From Phascolarctos cinereus (lineage: Eukaryota; Chordata; Mammalia; Diprotodontia; Phascolarctidae), in contig NW_018344057.1 in the NCBI RefSeq assembly GCF_002099425.1, positions 9,507,001 through 9,571,000 on the forward strand: 64,000 nucleotides of DNA. Direction: 5' to 3'. A program made the position numbers and the translations under genes. Every line of letters begins with the position of its first letter. Position 1 is the stretch's first letter. Shown here piece after piece: positions 10,431 through 21,257 of the stretch. Below the pieces are notes generated by a model. The model did no database searches and was not told where the DNA came from. It saw only the letters and a program-made list of their open reading frames with translations.

Positions 10431-10972
10431 TCAATAAACATTTATTAAACACCTACTACATGCCAGGCACCATACTAAGCACTGAGGATACAAAAAGAGG
10501 CAAAAGACAGTCCCTGCCCTCAAGGAGTCTACAATCTAATGGAGAAGACAACATGCAAACCGATGTATACAAAGCAAGCTATATACAGGATAAATAGGAA
10601 ATAATCAACAGAGGGAAAGCACTGGAATTAAGAGGGGTTGAGGAAGTCTTCCTGTAGAAGGTGGGATTTTAGATGGGACTTAAAGGAAGCTAGGGATACC
10701 AGTAGTCAGAGTGGAGGAAGGAGAGTGTTCCAGGCATATGGGACAGCCAGAGAAAATACTCGGAGCAAAAAGCTGAAGTGTCTTGTTTGTGGAACAGCCA
10801 GGAGGCCAGTGTCTGGATCTAAGAGTATGATGCAGTAGGAGCGATAGGTTATGAAGGGCTTTCAATGCCAAACAGAGCATTTTGTGTTTGTTTAGGGAGG
10901 CAATAGAAAGCCACTGAGGGTAAGGGGAGAATTATGTAATTGGACCTGTGTTTTAAGACTGACAGAGTGATT
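10431..10972 (-). repeat. L2 LINE 3' region
   Basis: Opens with 'caataaacatttattaaaca' and 'tgccaggcaccatactaagc', then 'ccctcaaggagtctacaatc', 'aggaagtcttcctgtagaag' and 'ggcaatagaaagccactgag', the reverse complement of the neighbouring plus-strand copy. The frames of 60-70 codons in it are chance. Confidence 0.88.
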
Positions 10973-10975
10973 TTT

Positions 10976-11495
10976 TTCTAAAATGTGGGTCTGACCGTGT
11001 CTCCTCCCTGCTTTAGGAGTTCCAGGGTTCTCTATCACCTCTATGATCTAATATAGACCCTCTGTTTGGCATTTTAAGTTCTTCACAATCTGACCATAAT
11101 CTTTCTAGCCTTCTTACAACATTATTCCCATTCCCATCCTCTAAGATCCAGCTACCCTGGCCTCTCCCATCATCAAGCCTCTGCACTGGCTGTCCACACC
11201 TGGAATGCTCTGCCCCTCATCTCTGCCCCTCAGTTTCCTTGGCTTCCTTCTGCAGAGGGCCTTTCCTGATCCCCAATGTCTACTCAAGCCTTTTCCTTTC
11301 AGATTACTTGTAACCACTCTGTATACACGATGGATGTAGCTATTTATTCACGTATTGCTTTTTCCTTTAAAGGTTGAAGGTAGGGATTGCTTTTTCTTCC
11401 CCCTCAAACTTTCTTTGTATCTTCAGCATTTAAAAGTGTCCAGCACATAGCAAATGCTTAATAAACACGTGTTGACTGACAGATTGATTGCAAAA
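10976..11495 (+). repeat. L2 LINE 3' region
   Basis: 'tgggtctgaccgtgtctcct', 'ttctagccttcttacaacat', 'tccacacctggaatgctctg' and the end 'atgcttaataaacacgtgtt' give a nearly 520-base L2-type 3' region. Third L2 piece in a row, on alternating strands. Confidence 0.88.
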
Positions 11496-11674
11496 TAAGT
11501 TGAAAACATCAGTGAGATAGGGCAAGGAGGAGAGAACAACTGGGCCGGAACTCGGTGTCTTTAGAATGAGTTGAATGATACAGGGGATAGAGTCACTCTC
11601 ATGGCCACAGATTAGGAAAGTGAAAACTCAGATGTCAAGTGACTTTCCCAGAGTCCATACAAGTAGTAAATTCA

Positions 11675-11756
11675 TAATATCATAAATTTTCAGCTGGAAG
11701 GGACCTTGAGACCATCTAGACTGGTCTCCTAATTTGAAAAAAGGCCAAAAGAGGTT
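11675..11756 (-). repeat. CR1/L3-type 3' end, short
   Basis: 'cagctggaagggaccttgag' then 'accatctagactggtctcct' is the terminal piece of a CR1/L3-like repeat. The next SINE is inserted in it. Confidence 0.45.
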
Positions 11757-11980
11757 GGAGCAGCTAGATGGTGCACTGAATAGCCTGGAGTCAGGAAGAC
11801 TCATCTTCTTGACTTCAAATGTCACCTAAGACACTAGCTGTGTGACCCTAGGCAAGTCACTTAACCCTGTTTGCCTCAGTTTCCTCATCTGCAAAATGAG
11901 CTGGAGAAGGAAGTGGCAAGTATCTTTGCCAAATGGGGTCACAAAGAGTCAGACATGACTGAAACAACTGAATGACAATA
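11757..11980 (+). mobile_element. RTE-tailed SINE with perfect target duplication
   Basis: Head gagcagctagatggtgc, core 'tttcctcatctgcaaaatg', RTE tail 'tcagacatgactgaaacaac'. The direct repeat gccaaaagaggtt flanks it exactly (11,744-11,756 and 11,981-11,993), which fixes both ends and shows target-primed insertion. Confidence 0.95.
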
Positions 11981-12029
11981 GCCAAAAGAGGTTAGGTGGT
12001 AAGGTGATTTGTACAAAGAAACCCAGGAG

Positions 12030-12179
12030 GGGCAGCTGGATGGTGCAGTGGACAGAGCCCAGGCCCTGGAGTCAGGAGGACCTGAGTTCAACCACAGCCT
12101 CAGACACTTGATACTCACTAGCTGGGTGACCCTGGGAAAGTCACTGAACCGCGTTGCCTCACCAAAAAACCCCCCCAAA
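12030..12179 (+). mobile_element. Short A-tailed tRNA-headed SINE
   Basis: Head gggcagctggatggtgcag through 'gaccctgggaaagtcactg', then an A/C-rich tail. Flanks acaaagaaacccaggag and acaaagagaccaaggaa look like a diverged target duplication. Confidence 0.9.
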
Positions 12180-12199
12180 ACAAAGAGACCAAGGAAGTA

Positions 12200-13139
12200 A
12201 GGAGCAAAGCTGGGAATTTGAACTCAGGTCTCCACTCCAAATCTAGACCTGGTTCAAATACCCCACACTAAATTTCTCATTATGCATGAGAAGATAGTAT
12301 AGGAAAATAATTCTCTTCCTTGTGACATCTGGCTGATATGACCAAATTTAGCTATATGAGGAGAGTCAGTGGGCTTAGGAGGCATCTTTTCTAGCACAGG
12401 AGACTATTTGAGTGATCCTTCCTGAAAGCTTTCAGGGTATTTGGTTTCCTTCTATCCATTTCTGCGGATGCAGGTCTATCAAGTGGTTTCTGTTTTGCTT
12501 AAGGGAGACTATAGCCAGAGACAAATGAAAAGCAACTCATTTGCCTGCACTTTGTTTTACCTCCCAAAGGTTCTATCTCCTAAATGTCTTCATGTAAGAG
12601 CCCCGCTGAGTACACTACAGATTACCACTCTTGTGTATCCTCTCCAGTCTGCTAGAGGGCAATGATTTAGCAGTAACACTCCTGACTTCCAAATAGTCAC
12701 TCAGACAAGCTTCCAAACACTCCCATCTACACATCTCCTTTCCCCAACTCCCTAGTCCCACCCCATCTAAGAAAAATAGCCCAGTACCTGGCTTCAGCGT
12801 ACTACAAGAAGTGGGAGACTGTGTTGGTCTTACTCCCAACTCTTACTGAAAGCTAGACTGGCTCATGCTTTCTTTTCAACCCTTCCCCCATGCACACAGA
12901 GGCACCATATAGTCCTATTATGCCATGGAAACTATTCACACACTCTGCCCAGTTCGCATGGCCTCTGAAGGAAAAAAAAAAAAAAGAACAGAGTTATTCT
13001 GTGACTGCCAAGAGCTACAGTTCCACCAGTCCTGACTAAACTACTAAAGCAGGATCTCTATGAACCAGGGCCCATGTAAAATCTCAGAGGAAATTGCTTA
13101 TGTTGGTCTTCAAAGTCCCCAATTACCCTAGCCCACAGT

Positions 13140-13140
<1 letters not shown>
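12200..13140. other. No recognisable gene or repeat
   Basis: No family recognised except an A14 run near 12,970. Short frames at 12,441-12,665 (plus) and 12,615-12,839 (minus) overlap each other and have no motif. Confidence 0.4.
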
Positions 13141-13141
<1 letters not shown>

Positions 13142-13205
<64 letters not shown>

Positions 13206-13430
13206 TTTCTGTCTTTCACTTTCTTGCTGTCTCTCTGCCTCCATCTCTCACTTTCTGTCTCTTTCATTCTGTCTCTATCTTTCCCTGACTCTCTTTGTCT
13301 CTGTTTGTCTATCCTTCTTTCTCTATAATTTTCTCTCTCTATCTCTGTTTTTCTCTGCCTCTCTCTCTCTTATCTTTCTGTCTGTGCATTTGTCTCTCTC
13401 TCCCTCTCCCTCTTTTTCTCATGGCCTGTT
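13142..13430. repeat. (CT)n microsatellite with decayed pyrimidine flank
   Basis: About 31 CT units to 13,203, then imperfect CT/TTTCTGTCT sequence to about 13,430. Ser/Leu-rich and Arg/Glu-rich frames across it are low-complexity artefacts. Confidence 0.97.
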
Positions 13431-13479
13431 TCACTCATTAGGCACTTAGTATATACTGCCTGACATTGCTATTTAATAG

Positions 13480-13592
13480 CTTTCTATCTTCCTAGATTGT
13501 AATTTCCTTGAGGGCATGGGCTATGGTTCCTACTTTATATTCTCCAAAGTGCCTTAAACACAGCTGTCATTCAATAAATATTTGTTGATGAA
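13480..13592 (+). repeat. L2 LINE 3' end
   Basis: 'ttccttgagggcatgggct' and 'cattcaataaatatttgttg' mark the last ~110 bases of an L2. Confidence 0.8.
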
Positions 13593-13626
13593 AAGCATCA
13601 CTAGCTTTATACAGGCCCAAGAGAAG

Positions 13627-13862
13627 AGGCTGGCTAGGTGGTGCAGGAGATAGAGAACTGGGCCTGAAGTCAGGAAGAACTGGGTTCAAATCAAGCCTCA
13701 GACACTTACCAGTTGTGGTAAATCACTTAACTCTGTTTGCCTCAGTTTCCTCATCTGTAAAATGAGAAGGAAATGGCAAACCACTTCAGTATCTCTGCCA
13801 AGTAAACCCCAAATAGGGTCATGAAGAATCTAACATGACTGAAATGGCTTGAACAACAACAA
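13627..13862 (+). mobile_element. tRNA-headed SINE with RTE/BovB-type tail
   Basis: Head gaggctggctaggtggtgca, core 'tttcctcatctgtaaaatga', tail 'aaatagggtcatgaagaatc' and a final gaacaacaacaaat, the (CAA)n end expected of RTE-mobilised SINEs. Confidence 0.93.
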
Positions 13863-14344
13863 ATATACAAAATTAGCAACAGCAAGAGAAAAGGACCAAA
13901 GATGTTAATGAACTGCTCGTGTTTCAGACGTACTCAAAAGCAGCAGCTTCCCCTGGGGTTTCTTTTGTTTCCAGCTTTGTAATATTCAGGTGCTAGTTTT
14001 TCATACTAGTGTGGCCATGGCTGCTGAATATTAGAGCCCCATCAATTACATGGAGTGTAGGAAGGACTTGTTTCCATTGGCTTTGTTGAGAGGTGCTACA
14101 AGTCCCACCTGAATGGAGAGCATGGATGGAGTGAGGCAAACAAGAGAACAAGCTTAAACTTCCAGTTAAGTAGGTCAGAACAGATGCATAGAGTTGGATA
14201 ATTCCCCAGGACAAAGGTAACTGAAGACACCCCAAGTAGCTCTATGGTAAAAATGGTGCAAATTAGTGTAGAGTAAGGCCCAGGGCTTATGAAAAATTGA
14301 TGGATTTAAAAGAAAAGAGGCATTGAGCAAGAAAGATTGACAGG
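13863..14344. other. No recognisable gene or repeat
   Basis: An 80-codon minus-strand frame at 13,993-14,235 has no recognisable motif. No repeat family identified. Confidence 0.4.
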
Positions 14345-14530
14345 GACCTTGGAAGGCTCCTTGAGTTCAGAGACTATCTTGACATCTATATTTCTATCCA
14401 TAGTATCTAGCACTGTGCCTGCCACATAGTAGGTGCTTACTAAGTCCTTGTTGATTTAGCTCAGCTCCTTATTTTATATATGAGGAAGCTAAGGCCTACA
14501 AAGGAAAGTGACTTGCCCAAGGCCATGTGA
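14345..14530. repeat. L2 3' end (plus) followed by MIR fragment (minus)
   Basis: 14,345-14,456 reads as an L2 end (ctccttgagttcagagac ... cacatagtaggtgcttact). 14,462-14,530 reads as the minus-strand MIR core (tatgaggaagctaaggcc, gtgacttgcccaaggcc). Confidence 0.65.
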
Positions 14531-14582
14531 ATAATCATAATGATATAATAATAACTTAATACAATATTATCATTATAATGAG

Positions 14583-14775
14583 AGACAGTGTGGTATAACG
14601 GATAAGCATACCAGTCTCAAAGCCAGGAAGACCTGAGTTTAAGTCCCTGCCTCTGACATATACTGATTGTGAGACCCTGGGCAAGTCAATTTACTTCTCA
14701 ACGTTCCTGGAAATGCTCTAAGACGAGAAGTTGCAGATGTGAGGACAATTTGCGCTGGTAGGTTATTATCTCTAT
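14583..14775 (+). repeat. tRNA-derived SINE, 'gcattggtagagg' type
   Basis: Head 'agtgtggtataacggataag', middle 'gaccctgggcaagtcaat', then 'gaagttgcagatgtgaggac' and 'tgcgctggtagg', which distinguish this SINE from the RTE-tailed one. Other copies are at 25.85 kb (plus) and 31.73 kb (minus, fuller). Confidence 0.7.
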
Positions 14776-14837
14776 TATTACACACAGCATTTGCAATACA
14801 AGTGAAATTTAGCAAAGCATTTTACATAGGTTTTCTC

Positions 14838-14988
14838 TTTTTGGTTGTTTTTTTTTTTTAAGTTAGGCAACGGGGTTAAGTGACTTGCCCAGTGTCACAT
14901 AGCTAGTAAGTGTCTGAGGCCGGATTTGACCTCAGGTCTTCCTGAATCCAGGGCTGGTGCTCTATCCACTGCACAACCTAGCTGCCCC
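14838..14988 (-). mobile_element. Short A-tailed SINE with perfect 16-bp target duplication
   Basis: Minus-strand copy: T-tract at the left, 'ggttaagtgacttgcccagt', head 'cactgcacaacctagctgcc'. It is flanked exactly by ttacataggttttctc (14,822-14,837 and 14,989-15,004), the size expected for L1-primed insertion. Confidence 0.96.
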
Positions 14989-15037
14989 TTACATAGGTTT
15001 TCTCATTTCAGCTTCATGCCAACCTTGTAAGATAATA

Positions 15038-15345
15038 ATAATAATGAAAATAATAACATTTATACAGTATTTACTATGCGCTAAGCATTGTGCTAAACCT
15101 CATCTGAACCTCACAACAACCCAGTAAGATAATTATGATAGGTATTCTTGTCCACATTTTGCAGATGAGGAAACTGAGGACGAGAAAGGTTAGGTGACTT
15201 GCCCAAGATGGTGTTATCATACTCCAAATTCATTGCACCCCACTACACTAAGTCCTTCTTCAACTAACTAACTGTGTTACCTCGGACATGTCAGTTAACT
15301 GTTTTGGGTCTCTGTTTCCTTGTCTTTTAAATGAAGAGGTGGGAT
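15038..15345. repeat. MIR-type SINE (minus) and MIR fragment (plus)
   Basis: 15,038-15,222 is a minus-strand MIR (gctaagcattgtgctaaacc, tgcagatgaggaaactgagg, ggtgacttgcccaag). 15,265-15,345 is a plus-strand piece (gtgttacctcggacatgtca ... aaatgaagaggtgggattca). Confidence 0.75.
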
Positions 15346-15350
15346 TCAGT

Positions 15351-15628
15351 GGTTTCTTCTTCTTTTTCAAGATTGATTGTCCCTATTTCTACCAGGTTGG
15401 AAGTACAGTTGAAGCTTTGTCTTATTCCATTTCTGACCTGGGTCAGTTCCCTTCTGCTTAGAGAGCCCCCTGCTCTTGGGAGCTCCCCATATTGGTGCCA
15501 AACAACGTAGACAACCAATCAGCTTTCACCCATCGCAACTCAGAATTTCAGAGCTCAAGTGATCTACCAGCCTCAGCTTCCTCAGAAGCAGGGATTATAG
15601 GTATGAGTCACCACCACACCTGCTAGGG
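15351..15628 (-). pseudogene. RN7SL: 7SL RNA retropseudogene, minus strand
   Basis: Read on the minus strand, the piece opens with the 7SL-like 5' end (ggtgtggtggtgactcatac) and 'gaggctggtagatcacttga', keeps the conserved ggcaccaatatgggg (15,487-15,499 region) and then enters the S domain ('gaactgacccaggtcagaaa'), closing with 'tgtacttccaacctggta' and an A/GAAG-rich tail. 7SL is the RNA scaffold of the signal recognition particle. The S domain is kept, so this is a processed copy of the whole RNA, not an Alu- or B1-like SINE. About 45 bases near the start of the 3' strand of the S domain appear to be missing. It is diverged and not expected to be functional. Confidence 0.85.
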
Positions 15629-16068
15629 CACTGAATGATTTCTTAAGATGGCTTCTCTCTCTAAAATTCTATAAAGCTGGCCCTCATTCTTCCTCCAAAT
15701 TTTCTATTTCCACCCCAATGGGAATGTCAGTAATTCTCTATCAGAGAAATAACAACACTAATATTATTTCTCCTACATTGTAATTAAATCCATCCTCTTA
15801 GAAATGGATATCCCCTAAAATCCTATCAAAGATCATTCCTTAATCAATGCGGATCATTCATCTTCTTTCTCCTATTAGCATATTCTTATATTCAGAATAA
15901 TTATGAGCCTATAACATTCATATTGAAAAACTGGAGAATGGGAAGGAAAGTAAGAGGTCACTGACTTCAGTTCCTATTCAAAGCATGAATAGTGGCAACA
16001 ATGCTTCTGCAAGTGATTATTTGGCCTCTGATTGAAGACCTCCAGTGATAGAGAACTCACTGTTTGTT

Positions 16069-16295
16069 ACTATTTAATCATTTCAGTCATGTCTGACTCT
16101 TTGTGACCCCATTTGGGGTTTTCTTGGCAAAGATACTGAAGTGGTTTGCCATTTGCTTCTCCAGCTCATTTTACAGATGAGGAAACTGAGGCAAAAGGGT
16201 TAAGTGACTTGTCCAGAATCACACAGCTAGTAAATGTCTGAGGCAGGATTTGAACCCGGGACCAGTGCTCTATCTACTGTACCACCTAGCTGCCC
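16069..16295 (-). mobile_element. tRNA-headed SINE with RTE/BovB-type tail
   Basis: Minus-strand copy: tail 'aatcatttcagtcatgtctg', 'ggttttcttggcaaagatac', core 'ttacagatgaggaaactgag', head 'ctgtaccacctagctgccc'. Inserted in the CR1/L3 repeat. Confidence 0.93.
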
Positions 16296-16502
16296 AGAAA
16301 ACTTACTACTTGCCCCTTTACTGCCCATTTCCCTGAGGCAGCCCATTCCACTTAGGTATAGCTCTAACTGTTAAAAACTATTTCCCATGAATAAGCTAAC
16401 ATATTCCTCCTGGTAGCATTTATTTATCCTAGTTATACCTGTGGGGACCATGCAGAGGAAACCTAATCTCTCTTCCACCCGACAAATATTTGAACACTAT
16501 TA

Positions 16503-16682
16503 TTGTTGTTGTTATCTGTCCTTTGCTCTCAAAGAGGACCACGACATCAGGAAAGTGATGCCATGACCTGCATGTGAATTGGATTTAAGTGAGGGAGGGC
16601 TGTGCAAAGTCACCAGCCTCACTTTCTCCTTTCACCGGACCCATCTGGGTCCAGTGGCAAGACACAGATCAGGACACTATTA
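16503..16682 (-). repeat. Unnamed marsupial interspersed repeat
   Basis: Starts with 'ttgttgttgttatctgtcct' (the reversed AAC tail), then 'ctctcaaagaggaccacgac', 'gaattggatttaagtgaggg' and 'tgtgcaaagtcaccagcctc'. It is the reverse complement of the family at 6.2 and 60.4 kb and sits inside the CR1/L3 repeat. Confidence 0.65.
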
Positions 16683-17424
16683 CAGGGCCTTCCTTAAGGT
16701 ATTCCCAATTCCTTTAACTGAACTTCTTAAGACATTGTTTTGAATTCTTTCACCATCTTCTGGATGTATTTCAGAATATGGTTCCCAGAACTGGACACAG
16801 CTCTTCATGCATGTTCTGATTAGAACAGAACACAAAGAGCTATCACTTTCCTTCTATTAATGCATCCTGAGATCCTAATAGGATTTTTGGCTCCCATATT
16901 ATACTGCCTACTCATATTCAGCCATGAGACATTCTATATATCTTTTTCATGGTTAGACCGAATATGTGATAATTGATCTCAGTACCAGTTCTTCCTATGG
17001 AATAGGAAGTCTAAATACAAATCATTCTAAATCCATTGGTTTTCATTGATTTGTACTTAGATTTTCTTGTAAATATGGGTTCTTTTTGCCTCTTAGAATG
17101 CACCAACCCTTTCTTCTCAGGCATAATTCATTATCTTCTTATCTTCGGTATTCTATTCAGCTCCAAGCCTGTGTATCTAATGATTTAAAACACCATTATC
17201 TCATTCCTTTTTGCCCTATCTGGCTCCTAATTGTTTCTCTTCAGTTTTTTTTCTTGTCTTCTCCTGGCTATTTTCTGCACCCAAAGTCATTTTTTTTAAT
17301 TCTAGTTACCAAATTTGATTGTATCCTGAAATCCTCAGCAAAGCCTTTCCAAGTGAAACCATCATGGAGTCTTCGCATTGGATTGGCTTTTGTGTATACA
17401 CATACAGGAGTATATGTGTATGTA

Positions 17425-17426
<2 letters not shown>

Positions 17427-17471
<45 letters not shown>
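17427..17471. repeat. (TG)n microsatellite
   Basis: About 22 TG units preceded by imperfect TATG units. Confidence 0.98.
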
Positions 17472-17474
<3 letters not shown>

Positions 17475-17761
17475 GCCCTTGTTAGGAAGAAAGACTTGGA
17501 GGGAAAGGTAAGCATGGAGGGAAAAAAACCCTCCTAAGATGTCTCATATCTCAGACAAGTAATTTCCTCTTCAAATGCTATATTCTTTGAGAATGGTATA
17601 GGCTATGGGGCAGATTGTGAGCCTCCAGGGCAGGGACTATGTCTTCACATGTTGAAATACCCAATGCTAAACAAACAAGAATGTGGAGAGGTAAGAAACT
17701 GGAGAACAACCATTTGTTTTAAGGGACAGGACTGGATTTGTTCCTCTTGAGATGACCTAAA

Positions 17762-17765
<4 letters not shown>

Positions 17766-17831
<66 letters not shown>

Positions 17832-17836
17832 CCTCC

Positions 17837-17910
<74 letters not shown>
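17766..17910. repeat. (CT)n-(CCCT)n-(CT)n microsatellite
   Basis: Two CT runs of about 30 units each separated by a CCCT/CCTC block at 17,826-17,846, with a C-rich decayed edge to 17,945. Arg/Glu-rich frames on minus are artefacts of it. Confidence 0.98.
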
Positions 17911-17912
<2 letters not shown>

Positions 17913-18469
17913 TCCCCCCTCCTCTCTCCCCATCTCCTCTTTCTCCCGCCCCACCCATACTTACGTCACTAGCCTCCTCCCATCAGTTATAGGAAGCTGA
18001 TTCAGGCTTAAAGTGAATAAGCAAAGCAGCACTTATGCTTACACTACCACATGGACATCATTCAAAGGAAACAGAATGCTCATATTATGACTTTGAAAGA
18101 GGGAAGGGAACTTGTGGGAGAAGAGGAAGGAAGGATATAGAAAGGCAAGAGATGGCAGAATATGCAGGATGCTATGACACTGAAGGACATCTCCTTCTCT
18201 GTTTGACAACATTTCCCTGTTAAAGTTAGGTTATTCACAGAGATCTGACCCAGGGGCCAAAGCCAACCAAGCATTGTACTGAGAGTTGGTTCTAATAATT
18301 TTCTAGGTGAGTTCTTCGATGAAACTGGTAATATAAAAGACCTTAAATTGCTTAGTTGTACCAGATTAATCAAAGACTTTGAACATCTCAGTTCATTCAG
18401 TTTTTCTTTCTTAATCATGCTGAAAGTCAAGAGTCCTAAGACTGACTCACCCAAGAGACCTGGACTTTT

Positions 18470-19010
18470 GTCATAGCTCTGCCATCAATTACCTTGTAGT
18501 GTGACATTGGGCCAAATGACTTTTCTGGATCTCAGTCTCCTTATCTATAATATCAAGTGGTTGAGCTACAATAACAATTAGCATTTATATAGTGGTTTAA
18601 AGTTTGAAAATATATGTACATATGTGCATACTGTACATGTTTCCTTATATATAAGTATGATAATGTGTGTAACTATTTTGTATAGTTGTTGCAAAGCTCA
18701 AATAAGACTATATAATGCATATTATTATAATATATTATGTATACATATATAATTTAAAGGTACATTAAATAATTAAATATAATAAATATAAATATGTAAC
18801 ATCTGTACACATATCTAAAATCTCATTTGACTCTCACAATAACTAAACAAAACAATTACTCTAAGTATTATTATCATACTCATTTTACATATGGGGAAAC
18901 AGTCTCAAAATGGTTAAGTGACTTGCTTATGGCCATATATAGTATTAAAGATGGGAATAAACTTAAGTCTTTCAAACTCCATGCCTAGCACACTATTCAC
19001 TATTTCATGC
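18470..19010. repeat. MIR fragments with A/T-rich expansion
   Basis: 18,470-18,580 is a plus-strand MIR piece (cttgtagtgtgacattgggc ... ccttatctataat). 18,581-19,010 is a minus-strand MIR (tcatttgactctcacaata, ggttaagtgacttgcttatg) whose L2-like tail has been inflated by TATA-rich sequence at 18,600-18,790. Confidence 0.6.
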
Positions 19011-19044
19011 AGAGGCAGCTATGTGACTTTAAGGGAAAGGGAGA

Positions 19045-19335
19045 AGAAGACAACAAGCACTTATTAGGCATCTACTGTATACCAGGCATTGTGCTAAGTT
19101 CTTTTTAATATTATCATGTTTAATACAACAACCCTGGGAGGCTGGCACTATTACGACCCTCATTTTGCGGTTGAGGATACCGAGGCAGGTGGACGTTAAG
19201 TAATTTTCCCAGGGTCTCACGGCTAGTATCTGAGGCAGGATTTGAACTCAGGTCTTCCTAACTCCATCCACCATGCCACCTAGCTGTGCGTTTTATCTCT
19301 AAAGTTTCTTCCAGCTCTATAAGTCTATGGACTTA
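19045..19335 (-). repeat. CORE/MIR-type SINE
   Basis: Full-length minus-strand copy: 'aagcacttattaggcatcta', 'caggcattgtgctaagttc', 'aggatttgaactcaggtctt', head 'caccatgccacctagctgtg' at about 19,289. A plus-strand tail fragment (ttccagctctataagtctatg) follows to 19,335. Confidence 0.82.
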
Positions 19336-19534
19336 GGCTTTTGGTTTCAGAAGGTCTCTCAAAAGAGATTAAATACGAGATAATCAACAAAGTCTCACTG
19401 TCACTCATATTACTGGCTGCTGAAATGTGGACATGACTGAAGGACAAATCTTCAGAATGGGGTAGACCTAAAGGGATTTGACCACCTACCTTGCTGTAGA
19501 CAGCTAGTGAGCAGGATGTAATTTATTTTCTCAT

Positions 19535-19600
19535 AAAGCACTTAGCACCTGTCCCAGCATCTTGCACATAGTAGGTGCTTTAACAGTACAGTTGGATTGA
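19535..19600 (+). repeat. L2 LINE 3' end, short
   Basis: 'agcacttagcacctgtccca' and 'cacatagtaggtgctttaac' are the last ~65 bases of an L2. Confidence 0.65.
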
Positions 19601-20890
19601 AAGACTTCTTATGTTTCTAGAGCTCGTGGAGGACAAGTTCCTGTACTGAAACAAATGTAAGGCAAGCACTCATGAGAAAAGTGTGCATTTAACTTTTAAT
19701 CCACTTACCTCTTTTCTGGTCATAGTCTTAGTATTTTCTTTTTAAGGAACAGTGCTAGGAAAGCCAGACAGTGCAAAGGTTAGCAGTTTAGCTATGCCAT
19801 CTAGAGGGAACGTCATGAATCTCTAAGAATCATGACAAAATGGAAGGAAATGATTAAATTTCATTTTTTTAAAGCACCCAGGACATTGGCAGGTCTAGCT
19901 GGGGAGAAGGGGGAGGGGGAAGAAGAAGAGCCATGGCCTTTGGTCATTGTACAGAAGGTTACAGCAAAATAAGTGTCTGGTCTAGGAGTTAGGAGTGAGT
20001 CTAGACTCCTCAGAGGAGTCCAAACTTCTGGCCATTGGGTGTGTGATTTACCAAATTACCCTGTATTAGGACTAATGGGAGACACCGAGGGAATAAAATA
20101 GAGGGTCCCTGATGTTGAGAAGCGTGAGTAAATGACATGGTCTCTCTAGGCTTTGGTTTCTTGATATAGAGCTAGCCCTGCCTGCCTCTCTTTCATCAGG
20201 AAGTTAAAATTGCCAAGTGCCCCAAAGTTCAGAAGGTTAGGGTTCTCTGACTTTTTCAGTTTTTTTTAAAGATTAAAGTAAGAGCATTTAATAAAATAGT
20301 ATAGTTAACAAAGCAGAACAAAAAATAGAACACTTCTTCCACATCCGATATACCTGGGACACAAATACACATACTTATAAAGAGAAAAATGGACATGCTT
20401 AGGGCATACACATGGAGGGACACACATGTGGCCAAAGTATACCTGTGAAGGGGCATACACATGGGAACACATGCCCAAGGCACATCTGTGCAGGAATGCC
20501 TCACACCTCTGATGCTGCAGGTCCAACAGTAGTGATGTCATCATGCGGCTCCCGCTGGGACATGAGGTCTCCTCTTATTCTCAGGGCTGCTAAATTGTTC
20601 TCTGCTTTTAGCTCTTGGCTCCCTTTTTTTGGGTCATTTGCTGGCCACCCCAGCTCCTGCCTATAGGCGTGTGGGTGAGGGAAGTTGTAAGGTTGAGTCC
20701 ATGATGTTTCAGGTCTTTTCACAACTCTGTGAAATGACAGTATACTTAGACTCTCTGGTTCCATTCTTAGCTTTTAATTCTTTGTGTACCTTTAAACCTA
20801 CAATCTCATCTTTCTTGCTCATTTCAAAGAGAAAGACCTATGGCACAGATTTTATTTCTAGCTTTTTCATGAAAACAAGGCAAGGAGCAT
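19601..20890. other. No recognisable gene or repeat
   Basis: About 1.3 kb without a family I recognise. Several 60-90-codon frames overlap on both strands at 20,256-20,907 and show no conserved motif or splice-consistent structure. Confidence 0.4.
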
Positions 20891-20892
20891 TT

Positions 20893-21235
20893 TTAAATGG
20901 CTGCTAGGTGCTAAGCACTGAGGTTACAACCAAAGGCAAAAAACATTCCCTGCCCTCAAGGAGCTCACAGCACACTGAGGGTCTGGGGAGATAATGTGCA
21001 AACAGTTATGTACAAACAAGACATAGTCAGGGTGACTTGGAGCTAATCTCAGAGGGATGGCATTAGCACTCAAGGGAATTTGGAAAGGCTTCTTGCAGAA
21101 GGTGGGATTTTAGCTGGGACTTGAAGGAAGCCAGAGAAACTAGGAGATGGGGATGAGGCAGGAGAGAATTCCCAGGCAAGGAGGACAGCCTGGGGAAAAA
21201 ATGTGGAATTGGTAGATCAACTGTCTTGTGTCTTC
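20893..21235 (-). repeat. L2 LINE 3' region
   Basis: 'taggtgctaagcactgaggt', 'ccctgccctcaaggagctca', 'aggcttcttgcagaaggtgg' match the minus-strand L2 at 10.4 kb. Confidence 0.82.
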
Positions 21236-21257
21236 CTCTGCGTTAAAAAGAGCTCTC

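Larger units (their letters stand above)
15915..17080 (-). repeat. CR1/L3-type LINE 3' region, split by two insertions
   Basis: Plus-strand landmarks 'ttgaagacctccagtgata', 'ggcagcccattccacttagg', 'atagctctaactgttaaaaa', 'tggttcccagaactggacac' and 'aggatttttggctcccatat' occur in the order of a reversed CR1/L3 3' region, as in the better copy at 60-62.3 kb. An RTE-tailed SINE (16,069-16,295) and another repeat (16,503-16,682) interrupt it. The right boundary is uncertain. Confidence 0.75.

Noticed and set aside
13058-13449. Ser/Leu-rich and Arg/Glu-rich frames
   Set aside because: Pure products of the CT microsatellite. The same holds for frames at 17,719-17,958 and 52,428-52,728.
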